Shown here in pieces: positions 35,523-49,372 of a stretch of 64,000 bases of DNA (within the stretch, counting starts at the first letter, position 1; each line of letters begins with the position of its first letter). The DNA comes from Ancylostoma caninum. Taxonomy: Eukaryota; Nematoda; Chromadorea; Rhabditida; Ancylostomatidae. A program made the position numbers and the translations under genes. The stretch lies in NCBI GenBank assembly GCA_037903475.1, contig JBAJFG010000070.1, positions 1-64,000 of the forward strand. The letters are read 5' to 3'. The notes below the pieces were generated by a model. That model saw only the letters and a list, made by a program, of their open reading frames with translations, was not told the origin of the DNA and made no database searches.

Positions 35523-38500
35523 TCAATACCCATATGCTGCATATGGTGACAACAAGACTGAATTCTGTGTCGAACAATGTACACTGAAGGGGCGCTTCTT
35601 CTTGTCGGGGGAGTCGCGAGATCGAATGGACATCTTGGCGAGTTTGTCACTAATTCTCCAAGTGCTTTCCCGTGAAAATGAGGAGGCATTGAATGGCTGG
35701 GAGATCGGTATCCTGAAAAGATCATGTAATTACAGGTTGTTAACAGCGAAACTGTAGGAGGCACTCACCGTGGTATCTCCGGCTGATTCTCTGTGGCGTA
35801 ATGATAGAGATTACTTTGAATGCACATCGACTGTGTCATTTGAGGACTGTAATATCCTGGAGGTACAAAGTGCTCTCGTGGTCCATAAGGGCTGTAGTAT
35901 CCGGGCGGATATGGGCTCATGCTACACGGAGACGGCAAGAAATATGGCATAGGACGATAAGGAGCTGAAGCTGCTGGTTTCACCGTCAGAATCAAATTGG
36001 CTGAGTTAGCGATCATGACGTCGGTGACTTGATCCAGAGTTTTGCCAGCGACCTGGTTAATAAAATAAGTATTGAGGATATCCCAAACCAAAGTCAAGCA
36101 GTGAATTCTTACTTCGATGCCATTGACTTCTATGATTTCGTCGTTGACGTTCAGAAGATTTGTGGAAGCAGCCAGACCGTTAGGCAGGAGGCGAGAAATA
36201 AATATGCCAGGTGTTGGCACGAAGCCCCATGGGGTCAGCCGTTCAGAGAAACCTAGAAGAAAGTGCGTGGGAAGTGGGAAGAGAAAATCCATGACTAAAT
36301 ACCGAGAAAGCACTGACTGAAAAATTCTTCCTTCTAGAGATCTGAACGATTTTTTCTATTTTGAGGCCTAGGTAACAATACAAGTCCATCTAGTAAGGCA
36401 AAAATGGACAAGAATAAGGGTGGTACCACATTAAAAATTTAGGCCTATTCCTGTCTAATTTGAGCAGTAATTCCTCTTAAATTCAATCACGATAGTACGT
36501 ATCTGTACTATTAAAACACAATATTACCAATGTAACATCATATTTCTAATTCACGATGTCATGAAATGTTACATGAGCAAGAAGGCCAGACCGTAAATAA
36601 ATTAAAAGGGTTGTCCGGCACATCAATGAATGAAGAGGCTTTTATTAATCTTGTATTTCGTTCGGATTATTTTATTTTCATCTATTTTCGAAAATCTCAC
36701 CTCCCCTCCCCCACATCCTCCACTGGTGTCTAGATAGATTACAGGGTGGTTCAATGACATTGTACAACATGCACTCATATTCGTGCGGAACTGTTTTGTT
36801 TGTCCAACTATCGATTAATTTTAAAATAAATTTCATCTGTAAACGTTTATGTCAGAACCAACACCATGATGACCATGCCATTCCGACGAAATCATTGTTG
36901 CTATTTTAACTGACGGAAAAGAGCACATATTCTGACGTAAAATATAATATTATAACAATACGTTGTCGTTCGAAAAAAAACCGACAGCATACCGTCTCTT
37001 ATGAAGAACCCAAGAGGCTTGTTGTTATAGAATTTGCAAAGGCGAACACGTCGAAGCTCGTGAGGTAGAACATCTGCATCCAGAATGGAGGAAACCTGTA
37101 AACATCCAGAAAATTAGTGTTTTGATGTCAACTGATCTGTTTAGCTGTTATTCTCTTGACCAGAGGACTGCTGGCACGTTTTATTTTTATTTAGATAATT
37201 CAAGGAGGTTCTATGAAGAAGCCTGGAAAAGACTCGAAAAAAAAACATAACCTAACGCATTATCTTAGGTAATAATTTCAACCATATTAGCATAAAATTC
37301 TCAGCTTATCCTTAAGACATACATATAGGTTGTGGAAAAGGTACTCTCTCCTTGAAACCCTCTCTTTTAAATCTAAGCAGCTCATGGAAATCGTATAGAT
37401 TTCTGCTAACATGCTAAGAACAACATATGTTTAATTTCCTGCGAATCGCAGCTTTTCACGAGACTTTCACGGCAGAAAATACTTTTTTTTTGCATTCTGG
37501 GCTCTAACAATTCGGAAAATTCTTGAATCATTCTTGAAGTTAGGTTACACTCCTGCTTCTTCTTTTTTCACTGTTTTAGTCTGCCCTGGAATTGCCTTAG
37601 CTTAATTCTTCGTTGATGTCGTGTTTTTTTTTTACTTTTGGCGCACCTCTTTCTCAGTGTATGAAAGAAATAAATCAAAAAATATTCATGGTTCATTTAC
37701 GAGGGGAGTTTTGCCTGGGATTCACTAACGATGAGACTACTCGAGGCTAATCTGCTTCAGTTATCCGAGCATTACACTGCATACCCGTAGAACTTGGCCA
37801 CAAATGTAACCGCTGAAAACATGCTTGCGGGCCGAAACAAGCTCTGCGACAATCCCGCCGCGATTTACACTGTGACGGGCGGACCAATTTAAGAGCACAA
37901 GAAACGCTCGCGGCTATATTACACCGCTGAATCGGAAGTAAGCCTTGGAACAGTATCAAATCTGCGGGTGACGTCTGGAAATTCTACGAAATACGAAAGC
38001 AGGAAACGATTAAGACTTACCCGTCGAAAGTCTTGAGGTGCAGATATGGAGATCTTTCTTTTCTTGCGTGTTAGGGCCTCAGGAGAAACACCATAGCCAA
38101 ATTGCTCTTCCAGCGTTTCTCCCTTGTGTTGGACTATGAGTCGAAGCACTCGTCCACGTGTTTCCAGTGCTTTTCTGAGGTTCTGAAAAGTTTTAAAAAA
38201 CTACGTTATGTTTCTGGAATGTCCATGCTGGCCTACTTCTCAACTTCTATTCAAATACTAAATCGTTTCATATTACGATATAGTTAGTAGCTTCTATGGC
38301 AGAAATAATAACAGCTCCGAATAAAATATTGAAATTATTTCACTGCATACTTGATCCTTCTTCTCCCAAGAGAAAAAAAAACAAAAAATTAGAAAAGGGT
38401 AGCAAAGTCAGTTCCTACGCCTCACCTCGTTATTAGAAATAGGCAGAGTGTCTCCATCACTTGCCACATATGTGACATGCGTAGAGCACTTCTGATCATC

Positions 38501-38743
38501 ATTTAAGCGATGCAGATCCTGAAAACAAGATATAAACCCAGATAATTGCCTTAGTGAGCGAAAACGCTTCTAGAAAATACTTGAAATTGCTTGGTTTGGA
38601 AAAAAATAATTTGAAATCATGCAAAATACCTGTATGATGAGAATAAATTCTTCATACGAAGGGATAGGTTTGCCAGCACCCAAAACTATTGAAAACCGAC
38701 GAAACTCTGCTCCGAACTGAGACTTGATGGGGAGTTTCACTTC
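35523..38743 (-). CDS. par-6: PAR-6 cell-polarity protein (PB1, semi-CRIB, PDZ), first exon not found
   Basis: Seven exons join in phase: 38743-38630, 38518-38426, 38182-38021, 37095-36993, 36252-36113, 36052-35769 and 35712-35523 (TGA). They give 361 aa and lack only a short N terminus. Residues 1-90 form the PB1 domain that binds aPKC ([15 protein letters not shown], then [11 protein letters not shown] and NLRKAL). [19 protein letters not shown] is the semi-CRIB that contacts CDC-42. The PDZ follows: [16 protein letters not shown]-like [49 protein letters not shown]-6 scaffolds the PAR-3/aPKC/CDC-42 complex at the anterior or apical cortex. The tail has a PPGYYSP repeat pair and a basic end. 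The loop after RDG reads FSERLTPWG instead of the usual TSVRVTPxG. An initiator exon must lie above 38743. Confidence 0.92.
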
Positions 38744-41611
38744 CTGAAAATGACTGGCTCGAGTGCTAGTTGTCGCTTCTGATATTTTTTAGGCATATAT
38801 GAACTTTATTAGCAACTCTGTTAATTTTAGGACAACAAAACAGCTATGTATGCATATAAAAAATTTTCAGACTCTTAAAAAATCAAAATTTGAGGAAATT
38901 TTGTTAGGTAAAAGTCCGCTACTGAATAGAATAGTTCACAAATATTATAGAATGCTCATAGTCATTATAACTCGAGTCCAACTGCTATTTTTTGGGGTAG
39001 TTGGGGTAGAACCTGAACTTATCTTTGGTTTCTTCCCCTTTTGTCCTTTATCAAGAATTTTTGAAAAAGCCGTATGCATAATTATGCTTAGGATTTGATG
39101 AGCAAAAATCAAGTGCGTGATGGCTGCGTAACAAAGAAATCGAAAGGAAATCGCGCGCAAGTGTAGGCTACTGTCATCGCTCCAAACAACCATCATTTTT
39201 TCGAGTCATTAATTGCAACATCGCGACCACGCATGGATTTAGGAATACACCTTCGGAGGATTTCTGAGCGACAGCTTTGGCAGAAGATTTACAAACTTTT
39301 TGCTATTGTGTTCGGAAGGAGTTTTGCAGAATAAGGACGGCTAGGGAATGCAGGTAGCCAGTCGCAGATTGAGGAATCAAAATTGATGACAAAGATTGAT
39401 AATTTAATATCTCGTCTCTTTGAACCTTTCAACCCTCTATAACTTCTCTCTTCTCTTGCAGGGATTTCCGAAGCTCAGATGGAGAGGGAGATTAGGTACG
39501 GAACTCGTGGTTGTTCAGTCCATGGTGTGTAGCAGGTTCAATAAACTTTTCTCTACATTTTTTGGAACGTCGGTGTTTACTGAACCGGAGACATCAACCA
39601 ATTGGTCTTGCCCGGGGTCTAGGGTGATTCCTTCATTGTACGTTTGACCTAAAACAGGATCATGCACAAGGTTCATCCATTCACTTGGAGCTCTGATGTA
39701 TGTTATGTGGTCTTTCGATGAATTCCGTGTCATATAGCGGAGTTCCGGCGCCCGAACGCACACTTGGAATGATTGATAATCCTACAACCATGGGTATGAC
39801 TACCCATGAGTTGAGGGAGGGTATGTACAACGTCACGTATGGGCAGAGATATTGATGGATTCGTATAGATGGGTACGTATAGTTACAAATATGCTTTTTC
39901 TCTGAACATGAATGGTTGATTCAATTGTTCCAATGCAGTCTCCCCCTCCCCTCCCCTCCCCTTTCCCCATTAGAGCAGAGCTAGCAACCAGTTCACGTAT
40001 TTGCATTTCTATGATTGACGTATCATTTTGCTAACACGTGAAGCGACAAATTGTTGGCTTCTGGATATTGACAAATTGCTACTGTCAACAATGAAGGTAT
40101 GTACATACGTGCATAGATCGGCGCACACACACTTCCCAAAAACCATATGAAAAGCGCACTGGGACCGCTGCTGTGGGATAATGTACTTAGTTCCAGTCTA
40201 ACAAGAGCTCGCATCCAATATGTTTCAACTTGGGAGCAAAATTTGGTTTCCTTACCCATAAAGTGTAACTTATAGAGACGTGTTCTCATTTTTTGGTTCA
40301 AATGAATTTTTTTGTCGGGAACAAGGATTTGCGCAACAAAATTTCTGGCCTCTGCAAATCGGAAAACTTTAAAACTTCGGGAATTACCAATGAATTGTAA
40401 CCTGGTTACAACGGCATTACTTGAAAGCGGTTAGGTGAGATACTCGCATAATTATACCCACAAATATATTTTAATTAGGTGGCGACATAGCGGAAACCGG
40501 TGATTTAAAAAGAAAAAAATCCAGCCATTCCGATGAAATTCTGTCGTCGTACTACGTAATCTTTACCATTACGTGCATTCGATGATTTTTATCCTATATC
40601 AGTTTTTCATTTCGTCTGTGTTGAGGCTATACAACGTTCGGTCACTGGAACTCTAAAAAATGTACACTCTTATCAAGCCACGGTGGTAGTTGAGTCACAT
40701 TCATCCAATTGGGTAAAGCAAAATGTCCAAGTCCCCAGATCTCTTGGTACCGGATTTCATCACTTCTTATTTACCTCAATGTTCCAACGACAGGCGCAAG
40801 CCCTTACAAGGTTACCCTACAAGATGATGACTCCTAGCAGCGTACGGGCGGCTAATGACAGGCGATACATGGTCATTCTTCGGAGGTCCCTAGCCCGGTA
40901 ATGGGCAAATAAATCCCGTCGAGGTCATGTCACTTGTATGAGGGATCGCGTGCGAACGCCGGATGTGCATAAAGCGTGCACGGAGCGTCCAAAAATCATG
41001 CGATTCGTCATTGGCTGAACGAATCCAGCAATACGGCTTCTATTAGGATTAGAAATCAACAGGTCGTATGGCTCAGCACGTGCAATTAGATGCAAACCGA
41101 ACAAGTGTCCAGATGGCTCATGAAAGATGCAGGCAGCCACCACATGTGCCGCCGCTACGAGGACAAGCAAAAAGAGCTGATCAGGAAATATAGTAGCTTG
41201 TCAGGGATATTGATAACTATGTTCTCTATGGGGGCACCTGAGCAACTTCATCAAAAGGACGGGATAATGATACGTATAAGTTCTTAGCTATACCTAAGCT
41301 ATTATTTAGGTGGTAAATGTGTAAATTATCAATTTTTGAGGAGATTAGACATCCTGCACAACCCTAGCTTGCCCTGGCTTGGGTGTCACAAATACGTAAC
41401 CGCACAGAACCAGGTTAGCAAACCAACTTTCACTTCCTGCGTCTCCTACAGCCACACACTCCATAGAAATCTCGCTTACCGTCATTGGTTTGCTTGGAGA
41501 AGGTTTCATGAATCTCAGCCCCAAATGCTTTATATGGATTTAAATGTGAATCCAGAAAAGCTTCCTCTTTAAAGAAAGTTTACAAGTTGTAGCCAAAACC
41601 CCACTGCGTAC

Positions 41612-41650
<39 letters not shown>

Positions 41651-41652
41651 TA
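41612..41652. repeat. (TTTA)n microsatellite
   Basis: About ten consecutive TTTA units. Confidence 0.95.
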
Positions 41653-42957
41653 ACATCACAAATGATGTGTTCGATACCACTAATAGTTTACAAGACAAAA
41701 ATAGAACATTTTTAATAAAAAAGAGAGTTGAAAGTGAAACCAAACCTCGAGTCGACACGCTTCCAAGTTATTAACCTTATTGATAGAGTTCAAAGATCTG
41801 TATGACTTCAAAGAACACGACTGCGTTGAGTTATATAGCGAAGATGGTCGCTTAGGCGACATTCTAAAAATATACCGATAATTTTACGGACGTTCTTGCT
41901 CGAAGAGAACCAAAATCAAGAATATAACACGAACGATATGTCTATGGAGGCTATTAGCGAACTTCAATACTTCTCCAGCAAAACAGGCTTCCGTTAAAGA
42001 AACACAGCGTGAAGGGCGTGAGCTTACGTGGATGACCTTTCATCACCTTTTTCCTATGGCGGAGGTGGAGAAAGTATCGGAAAAGCAGCAGATATCATGA
42101 TGGCAATAAACAACTTGAGGCCAACACAGGTGTCAAGAAGGTCCTGGATGGCTCAGAAAAACAGCATTCGTTATGGATGAACGACAAGTAAGGAGAACAT
42201 AGCCGGAGCTAAAGGAGAACGGGTGAAGGAGAACGATGAAGAATAGTAAAGGAGAACTCCCAAGCAACAATGGTTTTCTGTTGAAGTAAGTATTTATATA
42301 TTCTATGAGAATAATGCCTCCGCACTCACGTATTCTGGTGGATTGTCGTACAAATATGCAGGCGAATATGTGTAAAAATTCAAATAGTATGAAAAAAAAA
42401 CGAATACGTTTGAAAAGAACTGTGCGAATTTCCATAATATAAGGCAAGGCTACAAGAACAGAAAAGAGTCGGAAAACTGAATAGAAAACGGCATAAATGC
42501 TGGGTAAAAAGGTGAAAATGTAACATCAAGACCTATAACGCCGCGATTTGTGATGAAATTAGCGAGACTTTAACGCAATGGAACCTTCCCAATTGTTCTT
42601 TTCCCTCTAGTGCATAGTTCAAGTGATTAATTTTGACCTGAATCTAGTGTAAACTGGTGTAATGGACGCGAAGTGGGCAAAGATTACTCACTCAGACAAA
42701 GAAAAAAAAATAATTGAAAACACATCAAATTGTTTTCATAGGAAGATCAGATGTATGTAGCTCCTCCGTGGGAGTTCCAAGCCGCCATAAACATTCCATT
42801 TTTCGTTGAGGAAAGAGCAAGAATTCCCAGGAGCTGAATCCATAACACATTCCGGCCAATTGCCAACGAACGAAAACTTTAGCTATTCCCGATCTCTGTC
42901 GCCTAGAATTGCACCAGTACAGAAAAAAACTGACATTTCGACAGTGAGAGGATTTGC

Positions 42958-42993
42958 CTCGATCGCATAGATTTGCTCGGGAAAGCAAATCTA
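42958..42993. repeat. perfect 14-bp stem hairpin
   Basis: CGCATAGATTTGCT and AGCAAATCTATGCG are separated by about five bases (CGGGA). No element boundary was found around it. Confidence 0.75.
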
Positions 42994-43239
42994 TGCGGCC
43001 AGGACCCTGATGCACACCGGCTCTATTCCCACCTGCCCATATTCTGACATCGAGAAGTATCGCGGTTTCACGCGGTCATGTTATTTGTTCGCGTGCACTG
43101 CAGGGGCTTCTTAGATTGCATGTCAAAGAAAAAAAACAATGGAGCCAAGGCGGGAAGGGCCCAGGGAGTTACATGAAACGCCCGGCTCGTATGCCTGAAA
43201 ATGGGTATCCATAGGCATCCAGAAAGCCTTGCGCAAGAA

Positions 43240-43469
43240 CTAAAAGCTCGAACGAGGTGGGGTTTCCAGGAATGCAGACTGGAAGAGCTGTGAAAAGTTG
43301 TTCTGCGAAGAAGAGTCTGTGTTCGACAGCGAGCGAGAGCTCCTAATGTCTTCCCGTTCACCCGCTTGATAGGCAGCGAAAATGGCGAAATCTTCTTTAT
43401 CTCGTGAATACCAAATTTTTACCGACAAAACTATGTAGTCTGCGAGGGTGAAAGCTTCCAACAAGAAAT
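43240..43469 (-). CDS. possible terminal exon of an unrecognised gene
   Basis: An open stretch that starts after a TATTCTTAG acceptor reads FTLADYIVLSVKIWYSRDKE, then DFAIFAAYQAGEREDI and a Ser/Asn-rich tail to a TAG stop (about 76 residues). The amphipathic first half and hydrophilic tail look coding, not random. An exon-like piece upstream (about 43983-44029, RFLVQLKATYNNGSEILF) would fit before it, but direct joining gives a stop, so either an exon is missing or the gene is broken. I recognise no family. Confidence 0.35.
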
Positions 43470-46400
43470 CCTAAGAATATGTGAACAAAAGAAATTTTTT
43501 CTTTGCAAAAGCCTATCATGAGACGACGGATACATGTATGGTGGGAAGGGGATATGATCACAACATAAACAACCAAAGGTGTGTTTTTAGACGAAGTTGG
43601 CAATGAAAAGGGGAAATGGTGGATCCATCCGTATCGAAGCCCCGCTATCCTGGGAACTTAAGGACCATCTTAGCTAGGCCCACGTATATATATGGCTCTT
43701 GCGTCGCCTAACGTATGTTAGCTCCTTTCGCCTACATATAAGGCAACCGAAACATAGATTTTTGGACTATCACGAGTAAATTTTTTTTTCTCCGCTTTGA
43801 ATTTCATTCTTTTTTTTTGAATAATCCTTTGATCATGATACTCGAAAAGTAGTAAAAAAAGACACTTCCACTTCTCCAGCTGTTGGCCTCAACTACTATT
43901 TCAATGATAACATTTGAATGATAACCTGAGTAATGGTTAGAAAACTAATTAATTTTGGGGTCGAAATACTCACAGAATAAGATTTCAGAACCATTGTTGT
44001 AGGTGGCCTTTAGCTGAACCAGAAACCGCTACAAAAACAGAAACATTTTATGGACCTGAATGATAAATAAATAAAAGTAATCGCTAGCTCACACCAGTGA
44101 AGGGCTTTTTCTGTTCATTTATCCATTCACTTATTTATTTAATTATTTACTGACACACTCGAGCTGCACAGGTCAAGCTGACGCGCAAAGCTAAAACAGA
44201 AGAAGAGGATGAGTAAGGAAAAATAGAACAATCGAAAAAGCAGGAAGAAGGAGACCATGGGCTATCAATTTTCTGTATCTGGTCGTATTTGAGATTAACT
44301 CACCACAGTCATTCTGAATCATGAATCATCAGTCATGAATCTGGAGTGGGCATGGGTGAACATTTCTGTCCTTAGAGTGAAGAAGAATGGGCCACTTTTG
44401 GACACAGAACGAAGGTGAGGGAACTGTTTTTAGGAAGCTTCACATCGACTGCCATGAGAATCCTAGTAGAGGCTTCAAAAAGCAAATTTGCAGCCAACAG
44501 CGGGAAAAAAACTATAATTCATTCGAGTTCAACGTGATCGTAGCAGTTTACGGCCGGTTTTGGCAGTTCGCCAGAACAGCGTCAGATTCTCGCCGAGGTA
44601 TGTTTAACACAACGGCGCGCGCGCTCGCGTTTTGGTTCTTTCGCCGCTAATTGCCCAGCAGCTGGCGAGAACATGAAATTAGTAGCTTTCCCATGGCTAT
44701 TCATCTTAAGAGCGTGATGGCGAAGATGTTCTACTACTCCGATCATCCGAAGAGCTCGGGAAATGTTGGTTGTGTTCAAGTGCTCTAACTAAACACTTAA
44801 CAATTTAAATAACCTACTACAGCGGTGGTTTCTGAGTTTTTAGACTGTTCTCTATGGTTAGAATTATTTTTTGATCATGTCATTCTGATGTATAACTAGG
44901 CACGCATTATCGGTGTATTTCTGAATAAACAAACGTATAAACTAAAAGAAAACAACTAAACGAACGACAGCCTCCCCAAGGTACTTAGTTGCTTATTTCT
45001 GTTACTGTCAAACTAAAGAAAACTTTGCAAAAGCTTTGAAATCATCTCTCGAAAGGAACGAAAAGGACTAGAGTAATCCTAGGTAAATCCACAAATCACC
45101 CACTTCCTTGGCTGGCTATTTGTATTCACCTGTAGAAACTATAGCTCCACGAAATTAAAAGAGTAAGAATGAATGACTAATAAATAGCAAAAAAGTGAAA
45201 GTGAAACCAGTGAAAAATTCAGGAAAATTCAAGAAAGCATGGCCAAGTTATGAGAAGCTTCAGCTGACAATGGAGAAACCGTCATATTTAGCGAGAAATG
45301 AAGCAGCCCCAAAAAAAAATATTGTGAAGACACAGATAGGAAATATAACATGTGAATAACAATAATATAAAAGAGTATAATATGAGGACTATGTTAAACG
45401 AAAATAAAGCGTAAATAGCAGGGACAAAAAAAAACGAGGCGAATTCACAAAGGACGAGGTGAAAAGCATAATCGGTATCCATCAGCAGCGAATTTGAGGG
45501 CAACAGTGATATGGGTTGGGCTATGTCTGGATTTTCGGAAGATATGCACTGCTAGGCGAATACTATACAACTTAAAATACTAGTATCGAGAAATTCAAAC
45601 CCTACCATCTGTAAGGCTACACCTAACAATGAAGGAACGTACTGCCAGGCCAAAGAACTTCGGCAGTGACATTCCGCCGGACCTGAGAAAAACCTTTGCC
45701 GCAGCAGAGCAGCTGCACCAACGTGGTCTTTTTGCCACGGGCCAGAAAAACCCAGACGAGCCAGGAAAGGCACCTGCTGATAAGGGCCACATGGAAAGGG
45801 ATACGACTCCTGATGAGTAGTGGTCCGTGAGGACGTCTCCCATCGATCGATTGCCACCTCTTCGGACGGGGCGGAGCGACGATGAACAATGCCGGGGTCA
45901 GATGAGCACTACGGAGGCATTAGCATAGACATCGTGGCCGATGACGTCATCGCTACAGAGGCGATGAAGAGATTCGCGAGAGATGTGAATGTCAATCCTG
46001 AAAGCCAGCAGGCTATCGTTGTGCGAATCTTGGGAGAAGGGAAACTTCCATTTCAACCATTTCAGGGAGCATTAGCACATTGGCAGCGAAAAAAACTGGA
46101 GAAGGTGGGGCGGAAAGGCCACAATACGTCGAAGGCGATCTCTACAACCACACCTTTCCCGTGCCGACCCCAGTTGTAGCAAGTGGTTGTTATCCGTGAG
46201 AGAGTCGCCTTTTCCCAGTCCTCAGGGGATCGCCAAGTACCTCTCACTTACCTCTTGGAGTAATTAGAACAGTGACTAATTGATGCGCTCCAGCAACAAA
46301 ACAACGAATGCATAGTAGCCAAGATGACTGTGAGTCTGGGCATCACGGATATACCAGCAGAAAAGCCGTTTTTGTTCAGGGATGGGTCATATTTTAGCCT

Positions 46401-48534
46401 GGGAATGAACCCAGCTAGTTTATAGAGTCGCTGTGGCACATTTTGGGCTAACCAAGGAGCACATAGCCTCCAAAACGCAGCAGAAAAACATCATTCTGAC
46501 AGCAATACTGGCTGCATAATAGTTGCTAATGACCAGAAATATGTTGAAGACGGTGCTGTTGAATACTGTTGAATCACCAATGACTATGGTCCGCTTCGCC
46601 AGTGAGGATATTAAATAGACGTCAAAGAGGAAAAGGACACAGGAAACAGCGCAGCAAATGAAGAGGACGATGAGAAAAACACGATAGGCACTCACAATCA
46701 ACTATCGTCGTATTTGAAACGTAGGATGCATGAGCGCAGCAGATGAAGAGACGAGCTGAACGTAATGTAACCTAGACATTCAAAGATGCCAAGCTTTCTG
46801 GTGGACATCATTACTGCGCGAAAGGCTTGGGCAGCAAAACTTCAAGAATGTTTAGGTGCCAAGGTCCTGGAAAGGTCCAGGAACTATGTACTTTGCCGGA
46901 AAATTTCTAGACAGGGGTGAGGTGCGTTATACCTGGAAAGGGGGTGCGGCCAAGCTTTAGGACTTGTCGACTCCTCTAATCGACCAATTGCAGGGGCCGT
47001 CAGCGCCGCCCACTTCAGGTACAACGCTCCACACCGGTCTCATGATCACCACGACCGTGGATCCCAGTAGAGGTCCAAGCATTTTTAGTGGTGACGTTCA
47101 AGAAAATTACTTCATAAATGTGAGAATAGAAATTCTACACTTAATTATTTTGCGTTACTTTAGTAATCACATTTTAGGCGAGTTATGATGTCATTATTTG
47201 TTTGATTCTTAAAACAGTTTTATAACGTTGTTTTTGATGTGCCAGCATATCTTTTTTGGTGAAAACCTCACTTTGCACCGATTTCGCCCCTTCCTCCTTT
47301 TTTTGAAGGGAAGAAGATCCGTCACTGGTATATCCCGATCACTTCCAAAAAAAAAACCATACACACACACACTAAGTGAGAACATTTCCTTATGCTTCCA
47401 TGTTTCCGTGATAGGAGAGAAAGTTGACATCTTGCGCAAAAATAGACAGGGTTTGTCTTTTAGTTTTCGGCATTATCACCCTTTCTACTTTTCTGGATCT
47501 TACATTACTCCTAATAAATCAATTACAATAACAAATAAGAGTATTTTTAGCCACAGAACATGGATAAACCAACGGAAGGACACGTCAGAAAAGGCTAAAG
47601 AACTTCGGTTTCCAAGACAACATTTTTCATCAGCGAGAATAGAGAAGCCGAAGGTTGAGAAACGTCTGTAATCTGATAACATCCGCGGGCGAGACTTCGG
47701 AGAACACACACGCTTAAGCAGGAAATTTGCTGCTTTCTAAGCAAATTTTCGGTAATGTAGTTTGAGACAGAAAAGATGGGACAAACGTTTGATTATTTGG
47801 ACCTCGAATTTACAGTTTATCGAGAATGTGCAGCACAAGACTTCAAAAAAAAAACGAATTGAAACACATAGAATACGAATTAACAGGGCTTCATGTACCA
47901 CATTTTACGAAACTAACAAGACTTACTTCCGTGAAACAGGTGCATTTTAAAACTCTCAACTCAACTCCCCTGCCTTCTTTCCGAGAAAAATAAAACTCCG
48001 TTGGTCAAAGGAAGCATTTGCGGAAGTTTTCGCTTCCGAGATCCTGTCACATGCTGGGGTCGTAGTAATTGCGCTGGAACCGACAGTTATAGAGAAAGTT
48101 GTGGCCTCGAACAACTGTCGGTTTTCGAGGTTAACCGACTTATAACCAAGATCTAACCAAATTCTTGTCATAACTTGAACTACATCCACTCCATTTCCAC
48201 TTATTTGCGAAAGACGGCCTTAGCGAGGAGACGAACGCGCGAAGACACGTGCATGGCAACAGTCATCGCACTGAGCCACAGTATTCATCGGCATACTATT
48301 TCAAACCCAGGCAATGACGAAGGAAACCAATGGTGTACACCTCGCCGCTGTTAGTAGATGTTCTCCACGACTAATCCGTCTTCTGTTTCGAATGAAAGAG
48401 TGTTTATTTTACACGTCTGAAGCAATAGCTCATCGGATCTGAACTACATTCCTAATATCGCAAATATTTCGCAGATAGTGCAGGATTACGTGCATAACTA
48501 ATGTGTTCGAACCTTTTTGGTCATTTTAGTCGTG
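43470..48534. other. long gene-poor interval; no supported gene
   Basis: ORFs at 44387-44650, 45629-46179 and 46964-47188 were examined and show no domain, splice context or convincing coding signature. Short inverted repeats around AACCGACAGTT occur near 48077-48127. Composition is AT-rich with scattered GC blocks. Confidence 0.35.
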
Positions 48535-48660
48535 GTTAATGGCGCGAACGCAAAGATGCAAAACCATGGATATCGACAGGATTTGAACCCCGCACCCTCT
48601 CGATCATATCCTATGATCTTACCCGCTTTACCAAACAGCAACTTGTCGTTCAAAGCGGGA
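48535..48660 (-). repeat. tRNA-derived SINE-like sequence
   Basis: On the minus strand the sequence holds a good RNA polymerase III B-box (GGGTTCAAATCCTG, 48579-48592) about 50 bases after an A-box-like TTTGGTAAAGCGGGTAAG. It does not fold as a canonical tRNA: the anticodon arm would be an over-long GATCAT/ATGATC stem. A SINE or tRNA pseudogene is more likely than a functional tRNA. Confidence 0.5.
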
Positions 48661-49299
48661 GGCGCTCCATAAACGTATAGTATAATATCGACTGCCAATT
48701 ACTGGTATACATGATGTAGAACCTTGTTAGTCAAGGCTTCAAACCATGTAGGCTTCATTTCAATCTGTTTCATTAACTTCTCGCACTTGTAAAATGAGAC
48801 CTAATGCATTGCCAGAGCTATTCGGTTGTTTTAAATGCAAAAAGAATAATTTGGAACTCAAAACGGAAGGAAATTGCTTAATTTTCCTAAATATTTAAAA
48901 TATCAGCTTTACGGTTACAATGCATAGTTAGGAAAGCCCGGATTTTAACGCAAAATCATGCTGCAATGCCACTTACACACTTGTATAGTGGAGTCGTTTT
49001 GACAGTGCGTTGTCCGCGGTAGCAGCCCCGCTGGCATTGGAGCACGCAGTGCGGTTGGTCAAACAGTTGACCCACGATGGATCCGGCTTCTTTGACGGGT
49101 TTTATCGTCTGTTCCCTTCTTCATTCGTTCTAACAAGGGAAGTGCAAGAGGCCATATTCGAAAATCGGGATGAAACCTATCTGGCTTGAATCTTTGTTGG
49201 AGAGGGTGTTACAGTATATATTTCATTATTGCCCTCGATTCCAAAAAACAAAAATCCCACCACAGTACCATATGCGCTGCAGCACTCGTCCCTCAGCGA

Positions 49300-49372
49300 C
49301 GATGTGGCCGAGTGGGGAGGATGCGGACTGATAGGCAGGAGGTCGAGGGTTTGGATCCCGTCATTGACACTC
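49300..49372 (+). repeat. tRNA-Ser-like SINE head, left copy
   Basis: A-box TGGCCGAGTGG at about 49306 and a B-box-like GGTTTGGATCCCG at about 49349 are spaced as in a tRNA promoter. The stems do not form a full cloverleaf. The inverted partner is at 49755-49810. Confidence 0.55.

Larger units (their letters stand above)
38744..43239. other. par-6 upstream DNA/first intron; no further exon identified
   Basis: This should contain the par-6 initiator exon and promoter, which I could not locate with confidence. ORFs at 39515-39763, 40683-40901 and 41336-41572 show no motif. A TTTA microsatellite and a perfect hairpin are annotated separately. Confidence 0.35.

Noticed and set aside
45802..45842. 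Hammerhead-ribozyme-like words (CTGATGAG followed by GTCCGTGAGGAC)
   Set aside because: The conserved GAAA after stem II is missing (GTCT instead), and no closing stem I or III is evident, so the core cannot form. It is probably coincidence.
45629..46179. Open frames of 60-100 codons on both strands
   Set aside because: No recognisable domain, no nematode splice sites placed as exon boundaries, and overlapping frames on both strands.
48535..48660. Functional tRNA gene on the minus strand
   Set aside because: The B-box is good, but the D-arm and anticodon arm do not have canonical lengths and no acceptor stem pairs.
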